A stretch of 64,000 nt of DNA from Anaerophaga thermohalophila DSM 12881 (GTDB lineage Bacteria > Bacteroidota > Bacteroidia > Bacteroidales > Marinilabiliaceae): assembly GCF_000191885.1 (NCBI RefSeq), contig NZ_AEWI01000022.1, forward strand, positions 1-64,000, read 5' to 3'. The notes under the pieces are model-generated. The model saw nothing but the letters and a program-made list of their open reading frames with translations, searched no databases and was not told the DNA's origin. Made by a program: the position numbers and the translations under genes. Shown piece after piece: positions 35,941-44,794 of this stretch (position 1 is the first letter of the stretch; each line of letters starts with the position of its first letter).

Positions 35941-36040
35941 TGAGTCTGTCCCCGAAAAAACCTATTTTTGCCAGAGTAGTCTGGCTGAGCATTCTCTGAC
36001 AGTAAGCTAAGGGTTAATGAGAATTTTTAAATGTTCTGCA

Positions 36041-36140
36041 ATATACGAGATATAAGATGTTTAGATATAAGATGTTTAGATTATCAGATGATGCAACAAT
36101 TTAACAACCTGACAACTGTAACAATTCTAACATCCCTAAA
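36041..36140 (+). repeat. Family E simple-sequence repeat
   Basis: GATATAAGATGTTTAGATTA followed by TCAGATGATGCAACAATTTA and degenerate TTAACAACCT/TCTAACATCCCTAA units. The sequence near 40725-40893 has the same order and near-identical wording. Together with GGTTAAGGTTGAAC-type strings it occupies most of the 410-base gap 35941-36350. No ORF is present. Confidence 0.6.
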
Positions 36141-36350
36141 ACCTTGCACCTATCCAGGCTGAGGCTTGGATTGAGGTTAAGGTTGAACAACATGTAACCC
36201 GAAACCCGAAACCAGCATCCCCTGGCTGTACCCCCTGACTTCTAAAGGGAGAACGGTCGGCCTTCAGTACCTGACAACCTAACAAAATAAACTATAACCT
36301 TTTAGCCCGATTGTTCGTTAACCATTTTAAGATGTCAAAGAAATGACAAA

Positions 36351-38237
36351 ATGAAGAAAGCAGATTACCGGAACATATTATCAAAATATTCGCTCAGGGG
36401 TTTTGCCTTTGGATTAATCCTGGCATTGATTATTATCTTATTGAGTCTCGGTGCCGAACCTGTCAGGCAATCGGGAGGTGGTATATGGCATCTTCTTTAC
36501 CTTGTGCCCGGAATATGGATCGTCCTGCTTTTCCCTGTTATTTTCGCAATTGCCGGATATCAGGTTTCCAATGTTTTTGTCAAAGCGCTGCGCAAGCAAA
36601 ACAAACGCATCAAAAAGGAAGCCGGGAAAACGAAAATGGTGCTGGCGTTTATCGATAACCTGCGCCAGGGAAAATTGGAAGAACCCATCCCAAACGAACA
36701 GAAACGCGATGCACTGACAAAAGCCCTTATCAAGTTAAGGGAGTTTATGCTTCAGAGCAAAAAAGACCAGGAGCAACGACGCCTTGAAGAAGAGCAACGT
36801 ACGTGGGTAACACAGGGACTTGCCCAGTTTGCTGAATTGCTGCGGAAAAACAATGACAACCTTGAAGAGTTGTCCTATAACATCATTCACTACCTGGTAA
36901 ATTACATGAAAATCAACCAGGGTGGTTTTTTCCTGTTAAACCAGCCCGGCCCGGGCGAAGAGGGGGAAAAATACTTTGAAATGACCGCCTGTGTCGCTTA
37001 TGACAGGAAAAAATTTGCTGACAAGACAATCAAATGGGGAGAAGGTCTCGTGGGGCGTTGTGCTCTTGAAAAGGCCACAATTTATATGACCGATGTTCCT
37101 GATGACTATGTTAATATCACATCGGGACTTGGAGAGGCAACACCAGGCGCTATCCTGATTGTTCCTCTGAAAGCCAACGAAGAGATTTACGGAGTTATTG
37201 AACTTGCCTCATTCAGACCATTCCAGCAATTTGAAATTGAGTTTGTTGAAAAACTGGGCGAAAGTATTGCCCTAACCATTTCTACCGTAAAAACAAATAT
37301 AAAGACTTCCAGGCTCCTGAAAGAGACTCAGATTCAGGCTGAGAAAATGGCCCAGCAGGAAGAGGAGCTTCGCCAGAACCTTGAGGAGATGAAAGCAACC
37401 CAGGAAGAAAGCGAGCGGAGAGAAGTGGAAATGCAAGGTATTCTTGATGCCATCGATCATGCTGCCATAAGCTGTGAATTTGAAACCGACGGCACGCTTA
37501 TCTCTGTCAACCATAATTTCCTGAATACTTTTAAATATCGTCCCGAAGAAATTGAAGGCCAGAATTTGAGAATTTTCTTCTTTAAAGAAGATGTTGCCGA
37601 GCTGGATAAAATCCTTGCACAGTTGCAGCAGGGACAGAATTTCAGAGGAAGAGTGAGACGAAGAACCAAGCCCGGCGAAGAAATATATCTTCTTACTACT
37701 TATTCGCCCGTTGTTGATAATGATGGTGAGATAATGAAAATACTCAGCCTCGAAAGCGACGTAACTGAGCAGGTACAGATGGAAGAGGCCCTGAAGCGCT
37801 CAAAAGAAGAACTGGGTGTTATGCTTGAAGAGGCCAGAAACGAAGTTAAAGAACATTTTAAGGAAATTGAAGCTGTCAAAATCAGAAATGAGAAAACACT
37901 CGAGGGGGCCCTCGATGCCATCATTACTACCAATAAAGATGGCATTCTTGAGTTTTTTAACGCTGCAGCAGAAAAGTTGTGGGGCTATTCGAGAGACGAG
38001 GTACTGGGAGAGCATGTTTCCAGGTTGTTTTCTAAAAATGCAGCCAAAAATGACCCGTTTGTATCCGCATTTGTCAATTCCAAAGGAAGCAAAGTGATCG
38101 GTGAACGAAAGGAAGTACCCATTTTGAATAAATATGGTGAAGAAATACCCGTACTGTTCCTGTTGTCTGACGCCGAGGTGGGAGACGATCATTCATATAC
38201 TGCATTTATTCAGAATGTTGAAGTTGAATTGTTTTAA
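36351..38237 (+). CDS. Membrane GAF/PAS/PAS sensor without output domain
   Basis: The 628-residue protein has two N-terminal membrane helices (about residues 16-35 and 50-72), a coiled linker, a GAF domain (about 150-310, with EGLVGRCALEKATIYMTDVP), a long coiled coil (about 320-360), and two PAS domains. The first PAS is at about 365-475 (VNHNFLNTFKYRPEEIEGQN), the second at about 505-625 (FFNAAAEKLWGYSRDEVLGEH). No kinase, cyclase, phosphatase or receiver follows, so it must signal by protein contact. Its stop is directly followed by a CheR gene. PAS domains are fused to CheR/CheB in many bacteria, so I infer that this sensor and the next three genes form an unfused version of such a protein. 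Confidence 0.85.
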   Translation: MKKADYRNILSKYSLRGFAFGLILALIIILLSLGAEPVRQSGGGIWHLLYLVPGIWIVLLFPVIFAIAGYQVSNVFVKALRKQNKRIKKEAGKTKMVLAFIDNLRQGKLEEPIPNEQKRDALTKALIKLREFMLQSKKDQEQRRLEEEQRTWVTQGLAQFAELLRKNNDNLEELSYNIIHYLVNYMKINQGGFFLLNQPGPGEEGEKYFEMTACVAYDRKKFADKTIKWGEGLVGRCALEKATIYMTDVPDDYVNITSGLGEATPGAILIVPLKANEEIYGVIELASFRPFQQFEIEFVEKLGESIALTISTVKTNIKTSRLLKETQIQAEKMAQQEEELRQNLEEMKATQEESERREVEMQGILDAIDHAAISCEFETDGTLISVNHNFLNTFKYRPEEIEGQNLRIFFFKEDVAELDKILAQLQQGQNFRGRVRRRTKPGEEIYLLTTYSPVVDNDGEIMKILSLESDVTEQVQMEEALKRSKEELGVMLEEARNEVKEHFKEIEAVKIRNEKTLEGALDAIITTNKDGILEFFNAAAEKLWGYSRDEVLGEHVSRLFSKNAAKNDPFVSAFVNSKGSKVIGERKEVPILNKYGEEIPVLFLLSDAEVGDDHSYTAFIQNVEVELF

Positions 38238-38267
38238 TTGATAGCTGAGTTGAATCACTGCGGAGTA

Positions 38268-39098
38268 ATGACCTATAAAGAATATCTTCAGGTGCTCAAA
38301 GAGCATTCACCGTATGATTTTTCCGAATACTCCGATAACTCTATTTTCAGGAGAATTCAGAAGGTGATGCGGGATCATAAACTCACCCTCGAAGAGCTTG
38401 GAGCCCGTACACAGTCTGATAAATTCTTTGTTGAAGAAGTGGTCGAAGCCATCACTGTAAATACAACAGAACTTTTCAGGGACCCGGATATGTGGCGGTA
38501 TTTGTACGAAAAGCAATTACCGCTCTATCATAACAACAATGTCATTAATATTTGGCATGCTGGCTGTTCAACCGGGCAGGAAGTGTATTCTCTTATGATT
38601 TTGCTTAATGAACTGGGAATGCTGGACAAAGCTCGTGTTTTTGCCACCGATATCAGCCAGAAGGCGCTTGACAGCGCGAAAAAAGCAATATATAAACACC
38701 AGATTGATAAAGGGTGTATTGAGAATTTTAGTCAGGTTTTTAGGAATACTGATGGTGTCGAAAAGCTGTTTTCTAAATATTTTGATATTGATAAAAAGAC
38801 AGATATTATATCGGTAAAACCTTTTTTGAAAGACAATATAAAATTTGTCCGGCACAACCTGGTTGAGAATAACCTACCGTTTTATAATAAAATGGACATC
38901 ATTTTTTGCAGGAATGTACTTATCTATTTTAATTCCAGGCTCCAGAACAGAATTGTTCAACGATTCTTTGATGTCATGTTTTCACATGGAACTCTGGTTT
39001 TGGGGGCTCATGAAGGTTTGAGCGGGTTTTTCAAAACAAAGTTCGACAGGTCGGGGCCGGTATACAAGAAGAGCAATGTCTTTCATTTCAGATATTGA
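38268..39098 (+). CDS. CheR-type methyltransferase, second copy
   Basis: With the start at 38268 (276 residues) it has the CheR N-terminal helices (YLQVLKEHSPYDFSEYSDNS) and the SAM-binding domain: NIWHAGCSTGQEVYSLMILL, VFATDISQKAL and IIFCRNVLIYFNS. All SAM-contact motifs are intact. It lacks the pentapeptide-binding features only in the sense that I cannot judge them by eye. It lies immediately after the GAF/PAS sensor and 17 bases before a degenerate homolog. TTG at 38238 is a possible upstream start but adds no family sequence. Confidence 0.9.
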   Translation: MTYKEYLQVLKEHSPYDFSEYSDNSIFRRIQKVMRDHKLTLEELGARTQSDKFFVEEVVEAITVNTTELFRDPDMWRYLYEKQLPLYHNNNVINIWHAGCSTGQEVYSLMILLNELGMLDKARVFATDISQKALDSAKKAIYKHQIDKGCIENFSQVFRNTDGVEKLFSKYFDIDKKTDIISVKPFLKDNIKFVRHNLVENNLPFYNKMDIIFCRNVLIYFNSRLQNRIVQRFFDVMFSHGTLVLGAHEGLSGFFKTKFDRSGPVYKKSNVFHFRY

Positions 39099-39115
39099 AT
39101 ATAACAAGGTTGAAC

Positions 39116-39928
39116 ATGGGTGTTACTTTAAGTATTAATGAAATAAAAAACGTCACAACCGAAATGGCCCGGTATAAGAGTCTGGATTATACCGGGTATT
39201 CGTATTCGTTTCTGAAAAGAAGGCTGGGGCATGTGTTTGGCAAACTTAAAATTCGCAGGTTGCCCCAGTTCAGCGAGCGCCTGGCTGATGAAACATTTCG
39301 TGAGTCGGTTAAATATTATATGGCGGTGAATGTAACGGAAATGTTTCGAGATCCGGGGTTTTGGAGGGCTTTGAGAAACGATGTTTTCCCCTTGTTTAAC
39401 GGGAATAACTGGTCTGCATGGTTGCCCGATACCCCTTCGGGCGAGGAAGTTTACTCCTTACTCGTGTTGCTTAAGGAGGAAGATTTGCTGGAGCGTGTTG
39501 ATGTTTTGTGTCAGCATCCTTCAAAAGAAAAGTGCCGGGAAATTTCGGAAGGTGTGATAGATATAGGGAATGTTGATGTAAGTTACAGTAATTACAAACG
39601 ACTCGAAGAGAATGACTGTTTTGATGATTATTTTACTGAAGCCGTAGATGGAAGATTTTTCAGGAAAGACCTGTTAAAAAAATGCCGGTTCCGGAATTCC
39701 TGGTTTGGCGATGAAGAACCTGATGAAAACTTCGATCTGATATTGTTCAGAAATTCGGGAATTAATTATACAGCCCGGAAAAAAGAAGAAACTTTCGGGA
39801 CGATATTGGAAAGATTGAAACCGGGAGGTGTCATCGCACTCGGAGTCAGGGAAGCGGTTCCCCTATCGTTTCGGGATCAGTTGGATGTTTTGAATGAAAA
39901 AGAGAGTATTTTTTTCAGAAAATCCTGA
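39116..39928 (+). CDS. Degenerate CheR-like protein
   Basis: The 270-residue protein aligns along its length with the preceding CheR, including the N-terminal MAVNVTEMFRDPGFWRALR (compare ITVNTTELFRDPDMWRYL). The SAM motif G-C-S-T-G-Q-E-V-Y-S-L is changed to LPDTPSGEEVYSLL, the acidic ATDIS motif to LCQHPSK, and the IFCRNVLIYF motif to ILFRNSGINYT. Cofactor binding is therefore doubtful. The frame is intact and the fold signals remain, so it is more likely a regulatory pseudo-enzyme, perhaps a partner of the second CheR, than a decaying gene. A TTG at 39095 overlapping the previous stop is an alternative start. Confidence 0.8.
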   Translation: MGVTLSINEIKNVTTEMARYKSLDYTGYSYSFLKRRLGHVFGKLKIRRLPQFSERLADETFRESVKYYMAVNVTEMFRDPGFWRALRNDVFPLFNGNNWSAWLPDTPSGEEVYSLLVLLKEEDLLERVDVLCQHPSKEKCREISEGVIDIGNVDVSYSNYKRLEENDCFDDYFTEAVDGRFFRKDLLKKCRFRNSWFGDEEPDENFDLILFRNSGINYTARKKEETFGTILERLKPGGVIALGVREAVPLSFRDQLDVLNEKESIFFRKS

Positions 39929-39983
39929 ATGGTGCCTAGTGATGGTTTGGGCAGTTGCGAGTTCCATTCGGCCAATGACTTAT

Positions 39984-40134
39984 ATTGTGAAAATTTTTGC
40001 GAGTTTATAGACGAGCACTAATTATATAGGAATGAAACGAGCATGACCGGGTTTGTCACAAGAGAACATGTATAAACTTCAATCATGCGAGTTCCATCAG
40101 ACCAATAACTTAGACTAATTTTATACTGATGAAA
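39984..40134 (+). repeat. Family A end fragment followed by family B short form
   Basis: GTGAAAATTTTTGCGAGTTT and ATAGACGAGCACTAATTA (about 39984-40025) equal the right end of family A. A complete short family B copy follows at 40031-40134, ending TTTTATACTGATGAAA. That end contains the start codon of the next gene at 40129. Confidence 0.7.
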
Positions 40135-40707
40135 ATACCTGAGCAGAGATTTAAAATTGTCGTTATTGGCGGTTCTGCCGGCAGTTTTTCGGTTGTTTCC
40201 AGAATTCTGTCACAACTCGATCCGGCTTTTCCGTTGCCTGTGGTACTGTGTCTTCACAGGCTTAAACACGTGCGCTCAGGATTGGTTGAAGGTTTGAACA
40301 TGAAATCGAATATCCCGGTTGTTGAACCTTACGATAAGGATAAACTCAGGCCGGGAGTTGCAATGCTGGCACCATCAAATTATCATCTTTTTGTGGAGTT
40401 CGATAGTACAATCTCACTATCAACCGAGGAGGTCAACAATCATAGCCGGCCCTCTATTGATTATGCCTTTTCATCGGCAGCCTATTCTTTCAGAGAAAAA
40501 GCCATGGGAATTATTCTTACCGGGGCGAATAAAGACGGGGCAATGGGCATAAAAAACATACACGAGAAAAAAGGATACACCATAGTGCAGGACCCTTCCA
40601 CTTGTGATGTTGATGCTATGCCACAGGCTGCTTTAAAGTTGTTTACTCCCGATCAGATTCTCAAACCCGACGATATTGTTAAGATTTTGAACGGGCTGAA
40701 AGCATAA
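40129..40707 (+). CDS. Stand-alone CheB methylesterase domain
   Basis: The 192-residue protein is only the catalytic half of CheB, with the triad Ser in VVIGGSAGSFSVV, His in LCLHRLKHV, and Asp in TGANKDGAMGIKN. No receiver domain is present, so activity cannot be gated by direct phosphorylation and may depend on the neighbouring sensor or CheR proteins. The start codon ATG (40129) is in the end of a family B repeat. It completes the set sensor, CheR, CheR-like, CheB. The function on receptors other than the MCP upstream is unknown. Confidence 0.92.
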   Translation: MKIPEQRFKIVVIGGSAGSFSVVSRILSQLDPAFPLPVVLCLHRLKHVRSGLVEGLNMKSNIPVVEPYDKDKLRPGVAMLAPSNYHLFVEFDSTISLSTEEVNNHSRPSIDYAFSSAAYSFREKAMGIILTGANKDGAMGIKNIHEKKGYTIVQDPSTCDVDAMPQAALKLFTPDQILKPDDIVKILNGLKA

Positions 40708-40724
40708 TTTTTAACAGTTAAAGA

Positions 40725-40893
40725 TCACAGATATAAGATTATTAGATATAAGATTATTAGATATAGGATGTTTAGATTATCAGGTGATGCAACAATTTAA
40801 CAACCTAACAACCTAACACCTTAACATCCCTAACACCCTAACACCCTAACACCCCTAACAACTTAACAGTTCTAACAGCCGTAACAACTTATC
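40725..40893 (+). repeat. Family E simple-sequence repeat, second copy
   Basis: AGATTATTAGATATAAG units lead into TTATCAGGTGATGCAACAAT and then a run of degenerate CCCTAACA octamers. It resembles 36041-36140. It fills the gap before the GAF-domain gene at 40898. Confidence 0.6.
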
Positions 40894-40897
40894 AGAT

Positions 40898-41671
40898 ATG
40901 AGCAGGCATTTTTTTGATAACAGGCATTTTCAAAGATGGCTTTTCCTTCTGGGAGGCATTGCTTTTATTCTGGCTTTGCTAAAGAATGTTTTTTTACAAC
41001 AGCATCCCGGGATAGCCTATTACATGGTTGAGGTGCTTGCGTTTATATTTTTCCTGACTGCTTTTTATATCAGTGATAGGAACAATCAGGGATTACGTTC
41101 CGAAATTAAGCGCCTCGGGGAGGAGCTGAAAGACACGCGTTCGATACATGAACAAAAAATAGTAGAACTGGAATCGGTTATTGCCGGTTATGAGGCAAAA
41201 CAAAATGAGGAAACCCGTTTTGCTTCTTATCAGGACAAAGTTGTTCAAAGACTTGTAAATGACCCTGTGGCAAAAACCGATAAACATCATCTGTTGTACC
41301 TTTTTTCTGAATTATTCCATGCTATGGCCGTGGTCTGGTATGAAAAAGACAAACCCTCAGGCCGGTTTAACGTACAAGCTACTTTCGGATTACCCGAAGA
41401 TTTTGAGCTTTCGCCTTTTGAAGAGGGCGAAGGACTGCATGGCCAGGCAGCAGCAGACGGTGAAGCAACCAAAATCGAGGACATACCGGAGGAATATTTG
41501 CCGGTTAATACAGCCCTGGGAAAGAGCAAACAATATTTTTTATATCTGTTACCGGTTGTTAAAGGTCAAAAATGTACCGGTTTGATTGAACTAATGACTT
41601 TCAGAGAGTCTGATGTTGAGCGGCTCTGGCCTGGGGTTATGACGAAATTGGTCGAGAAAAATATTATTTAG
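40898..41671 (+). CDS. Membrane GAF-domain protein
   Basis: The 257-residue protein has two N-terminal membrane helices (about residues 14-31 and 40-60), a coiled coil (about 66-110), and a GAF-like domain (about 120-255) with FGLPEDFELSPFEEGEGLHG and LYLLPVVKGQKCTGLIELM. The layout repeats the N-terminal part of the larger sensors at 36351 and 42147 without PAS or phosphatase parts. It probably modulates one of those proteins; the ligand is unknown. A family A repeat begins two bases after the stop. Confidence 0.78.
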   Translation: MSRHFFDNRHFQRWLFLLGGIAFILALLKNVFLQQHPGIAYYMVEVLAFIFFLTAFYISDRNNQGLRSEIKRLGEELKDTRSIHEQKIVELESVIAGYEAKQNEETRFASYQDKVVQRLVNDPVAKTDKHHLLYLFSELFHAMAVVWYEKDKPSGRFNVQATFGLPEDFELSPFEEGEGLHGQAAADGEATKIEDIPEEYLPVNTALGKSKQYFLYLLPVVKGQKCTGLIELMTFRESDVERLWPGVMTKLVEKNII

Positions 41672-41870
41672 AAGTGTCTGTCCATAAAGTGCCATTTACT
41701 GTGTTACGCTCGTTCGAAAATTACTCATTTACGATGGGTAAACACCGTATTTTCGGACTTCGCAAGCCTTGCAACCGGTACTTTCTGAACAGACACACAT
41801 ATTGTAAAAATTTTTGCGAGTTTATAGACACGCACTATTTAGTGTCCGTCTATAAATTATGCAAAAGTTG
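41672..41870 (+). repeat. Family A repeat, copy 4, with a second partial copy
   Basis: A well-preserved copy runs from AGTGTCTGTCCATAAAGT to TTATAGACACGCACTATTTA. A second start, AGTGTCCGTCTATAAATTAT, follows directly and is truncated. The left half pairs with the right half (GTGTCTGTCC/GAACAGACAC, TTCGAAAAT/ATTTTCGGA). Confidence 0.75.
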
Positions 41871-42048
41871 TTTATGATCATGTTTAAACAACGTTTACTA
41901 TTATAAACATTTGATCGTTTTCGGGATTATGTTACTCTGCGAAGAGCAGAGACTGAAGGGTTCGCATGTTAATAGCAAATTTTATACGGAACAAACCCTG
42001 ATTAGCCGGGATGAGTTTCATTCGACCTTAAAAAATAAATTTTATACG

Positions 42049-42152
42049 AATGAAACGAGCATGACAAGGTTTGTCACAAGCGAACATGTATAAACTCCAA
42101 TCATGCGAGTTCCATCAGACCAATAACTTAGACTAATTTTATACGGATGAAA
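42049..42152 (+). repeat. Family B short form overlapping the SpoIIE-sensor start
   Basis: From AATGAAACGAGCATGACAAG to TTTTATACGGATGAAA. The final ATG (42147) is the start codon of the next gene. A partial copy precedes it (about 41990-42050, GTTTCATTCGACCTTAAAA). Confidence 0.72.
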
Positions 42153-44762
42153 ATGTACAGGTGGACATTGAGGCAAATAAGGAAGTGGTTCTTTACAGGT
42201 GTGCTATCGGTAAAAGAACGATTTTTTCTTTTTGTGTTTATCGTGCTTTTTCTGCTGTTGGCCTGGGGCGGCTTTTTGTCCATCGAAAAAAGTGTATTCA
42301 GTCTTTCCAATATCATTCATCTTCATACCTGGTGGCTGGTTTGGTTTGTTGACTTACTGATTATTTCGGTTCCTTTTGCTGTCATTTTTGTGAGGAACTA
42401 TATAAATGAGAAAACCGCTCAATACCGTTCCGAGATTTTTGACTTGAACAAACGAATTCAGCACAATATTGAGCTGGCTTCAAATTTGAAAGAGGGAAAG
42501 GATGATTTGGGAAATGAAATATCCGGTGATCATCTTGCTTCGGTCTTACTTGACATCGGAAAAAATATAAAAGTTGCCCGCCAGCGTGAGGATGAGGAAA
42601 ACTTCATCTCGAAAGGAAAAGAGCAAATGTCTGACTTGCTGCGGGTACATCATGATCTTTTGGATCTGACCCCGGCTGTATTGAAAGCATTGATCGATTA
42701 TATGGGAGCCATTCAGGGTGCCTTCTATCTGCTCGAGGATGAGGTGCTTAAACGGAGTGCCATGTACGCCTATAACCGCCGACGCTTCGAATACGATGAA
42801 TTCAGAATAGGGAAAGGACTTGTGGGGGCAGCAGCTTATGAAAAGCAATTGATTTACAGAACTGAAATTCCGGAAGACTATTGGTCTGTTACATCGGGAT
42901 TGATCGGAGAAAAGAAGCCGAAAACGCTTCTGGTAATTCCCCTCATGCAGGAAGAGGAGTTGCAGGGAGTGGTTGAAGTGGCTTTTCTGCGTGATCATCT
43001 TGAAAATAAACATCTCTTGTATGCTGAGGTTGTGGCCGAATCTATCGGTCAAACCATCTATAACCTGAAGATTACAGCCCGCACGCAGAAATTGCTTCAG
43101 GAATCTCAGGAACTGACTAAAACCCTTCAAAAAAATGAAGAGCAGCTGAGGCAAAATGCGCAGGAAATGCTCGAAACCCAGGAAGAGCTTGAGAAGTCGA
43201 ATCAAATGCTGGAAGCTCAGGTTCAGGAAGTGGCTCATGCCCAGAAACGACTCGAAGCACTGCTGACCAACGCTTCTGAGTTTATCTCTATTTACAACGA
43301 AAATCAGGAGCTTGTTTTTGAAAGTCCTTCCGTTAAAAGAATTCTCGGTTATGACGATGACGATGAAATAACCGGAATGGACCCCGACCTGCTTACCCCG
43401 CGTGGTTACCGTACCATCAACAATCTTTTTCAGTATCTGCTTGAAACGCCCGGAGGAGAGCAAACCGCCCAGTATACTTACCTGAGAAAGAATGGAGAAA
43501 AATTATTCCTCGAAACAAAAGGGAAGAATCTGTTGCACGATCCTGCTATCAGGGGTATTATTTTTAATACGCAGGATATTACCGAACGTAAGAGAGCCGA
43601 GAAGGAAGAGCAGATGAAAAGCCGTATGCAGAGCTTATCGGAGAACAGTCCCGATATGATCATGCGGATAAATATAATGGGGAAACTGGTATATGTAAAT
43701 CCTGCCGTGGCCAAATTTGTTGGAATACAAACCAACGACATCATTAAAAAGCGTGTTAATGATCTGGAAATTGACCGGCGGTTTGTTGATTACATTGAAG
43801 CAACGCTTTCTGAGATTAAAGAAAACCAGGAAACCATTATCTCGGAAGTAAAAGTATCGACCAGCAGCGGCGAAAGAATCATGGAAATAAAGGGAATTCC
43901 GGAACTGAATGATGAGGGCGAACTTGAATCTGTTTTGTTTGTTTCGCACGATATGACAGAGTTCAAGAAGATTGAAGCCGAAATTAAGGAGAAAAATAAA
44001 AAAATCTCGGACAGCATAAATTATGCTCAGAGGATTCAAAGTTCATTACTGCCCGATACCAACCATCTGCAATATTATTTCCCGCGTTCATTTATATTCT
44101 ACCGGCCAAAGGATGTTGTAAGTGGCGATTTTCCCTGGTTCCTCAAAAAAGATGATACCTATTATGTGGCAGCAGTAGACTGTACCGGACATGGCGTTCC
44201 CGGAGCATTGCTCTCATTTATAGGATACTTCCTGCTAAACAATATTGTCAGCGCCGACCCGACTTTGTCTTCCGACCGGATTATGGAACAGTTGCATCAG
44301 GAGGTACGAAAAACCCTTAAGCAGGACCAGGAAGGGTCTACCGGACGGGATGGCATGGACATAGCATTCTGCAAAATTGAACCCGAAAAACAGGTTCTTG
44401 ATTATTGTGGTGCCCACCGTCCGTTGTTTTTGCTTCGCGACGGCGAGTTGCTCGAGTATCAGGGAACAAGAAAAGGCGTTGGCGGAGCCCCGCTCCCGCG
44501 AAGAAAAGAAAAAGAGTTTGAAAATCACTTAATTGAATACAGAGAGGGAGATAAAATCTTTATCTTCTCGGATGGTTTGCCCGATCAGTTGGGCGGCCCC
44601 GACAGAAAGAAGTTTCAGCCAAAGAGGGTGCGCGAAGCACTTACTATGGATCCAAATTATACCATGGCGCATTTTGCCCGTTTTTTCCCGAAAACTTTTT
44701 ACGAATGGATGGGGAACGAGAAACAAGTTGACGATGTTTTATTGATAGGAATTGAATTGTAA
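42147..44762 (+). CDS. Membrane GAF/PAS/PAS sensor with SpoIIE (PP2C) phosphatase domain, SiaA-like
   Basis: The 871-residue protein has two membrane helices (about residues 26-46 and 58-78), GAF (about 165-315), a coiled coil (320-365), two PAS domains (about 370-485 and 490-610), and a C-terminal SpoIIE-type Ser/Thr phosphatase (about 630-870). Phosphatase metal Asps are in VVSGDFPWF, AAVDCTGHGVPGALL, GMDIAF, FSDGLPDQLGG and VDDVLL. It is followed by SiaB- and SiaC-like genes. This order matches the SiaA-SiaB-SiaC partner switch of Pseudomonas, in which phosphatase and kinase set the phosphorylation of a small regulator. The sensor part differs from Pseudomonas SiaA. The start codon lies in a family B repeat. 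Confidence 0.9.
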   Translation: MKMYRWTLRQIRKWFFTGVLSVKERFFLFVFIVLFLLLAWGGFLSIEKSVFSLSNIIHLHTWWLVWFVDLLIISVPFAVIFVRNYINEKTAQYRSEIFDLNKRIQHNIELASNLKEGKDDLGNEISGDHLASVLLDIGKNIKVARQREDEENFISKGKEQMSDLLRVHHDLLDLTPAVLKALIDYMGAIQGAFYLLEDEVLKRSAMYAYNRRRFEYDEFRIGKGLVGAAAYEKQLIYRTEIPEDYWSVTSGLIGEKKPKTLLVIPLMQEEELQGVVEVAFLRDHLENKHLLYAEVVAESIGQTIYNLKITARTQKLLQESQELTKTLQKNEEQLRQNAQEMLETQEELEKSNQMLEAQVQEVAHAQKRLEALLTNASEFISIYNENQELVFESPSVKRILGYDDDDEITGMDPDLLTPRGYRTINNLFQYLLETPGGEQTAQYTYLRKNGEKLFLETKGKNLLHDPAIRGIIFNTQDITERKRAEKEEQMKSRMQSLSENSPDMIMRINIMGKLVYVNPAVAKFVGIQTNDIIKKRVNDLEIDRRFVDYIEATLSEIKENQETIISEVKVSTSSGERIMEIKGIPELNDEGELESVLFVSHDMTEFKKIEAEIKEKNKKISDSINYAQRIQSSLLPDTNHLQYYFPRSFIFYRPKDVVSGDFPWFLKKDDTYYVAAVDCTGHGVPGALLSFIGYFLLNNIVSADPTLSSDRIMEQLHQEVRKTLKQDQEGSTGRDGMDIAFCKIEPEKQVLDYCGAHRPLFLLRDGELLEYQGTRKGVGGAPLPRRKEKEFENHLIEYREGDKIFIFSDGLPDQLGGPDRKKFQPKRVREALTMDPNYTMAHFARFFPKTFYEWMGNEKQVDDVLLIGIEL

Positions 44763-44794
44763 TTATATTTACACTTTTAAAGACTTCATACACT

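Noticed and set aside
42546..43463. Minus-strand frame of 305 codons inside the SpoIIE sensor
   Set aside because: It lies antisense to well-conserved GAF and PAS domains, and its translation has no recognisable family. A shadow of the real gene.
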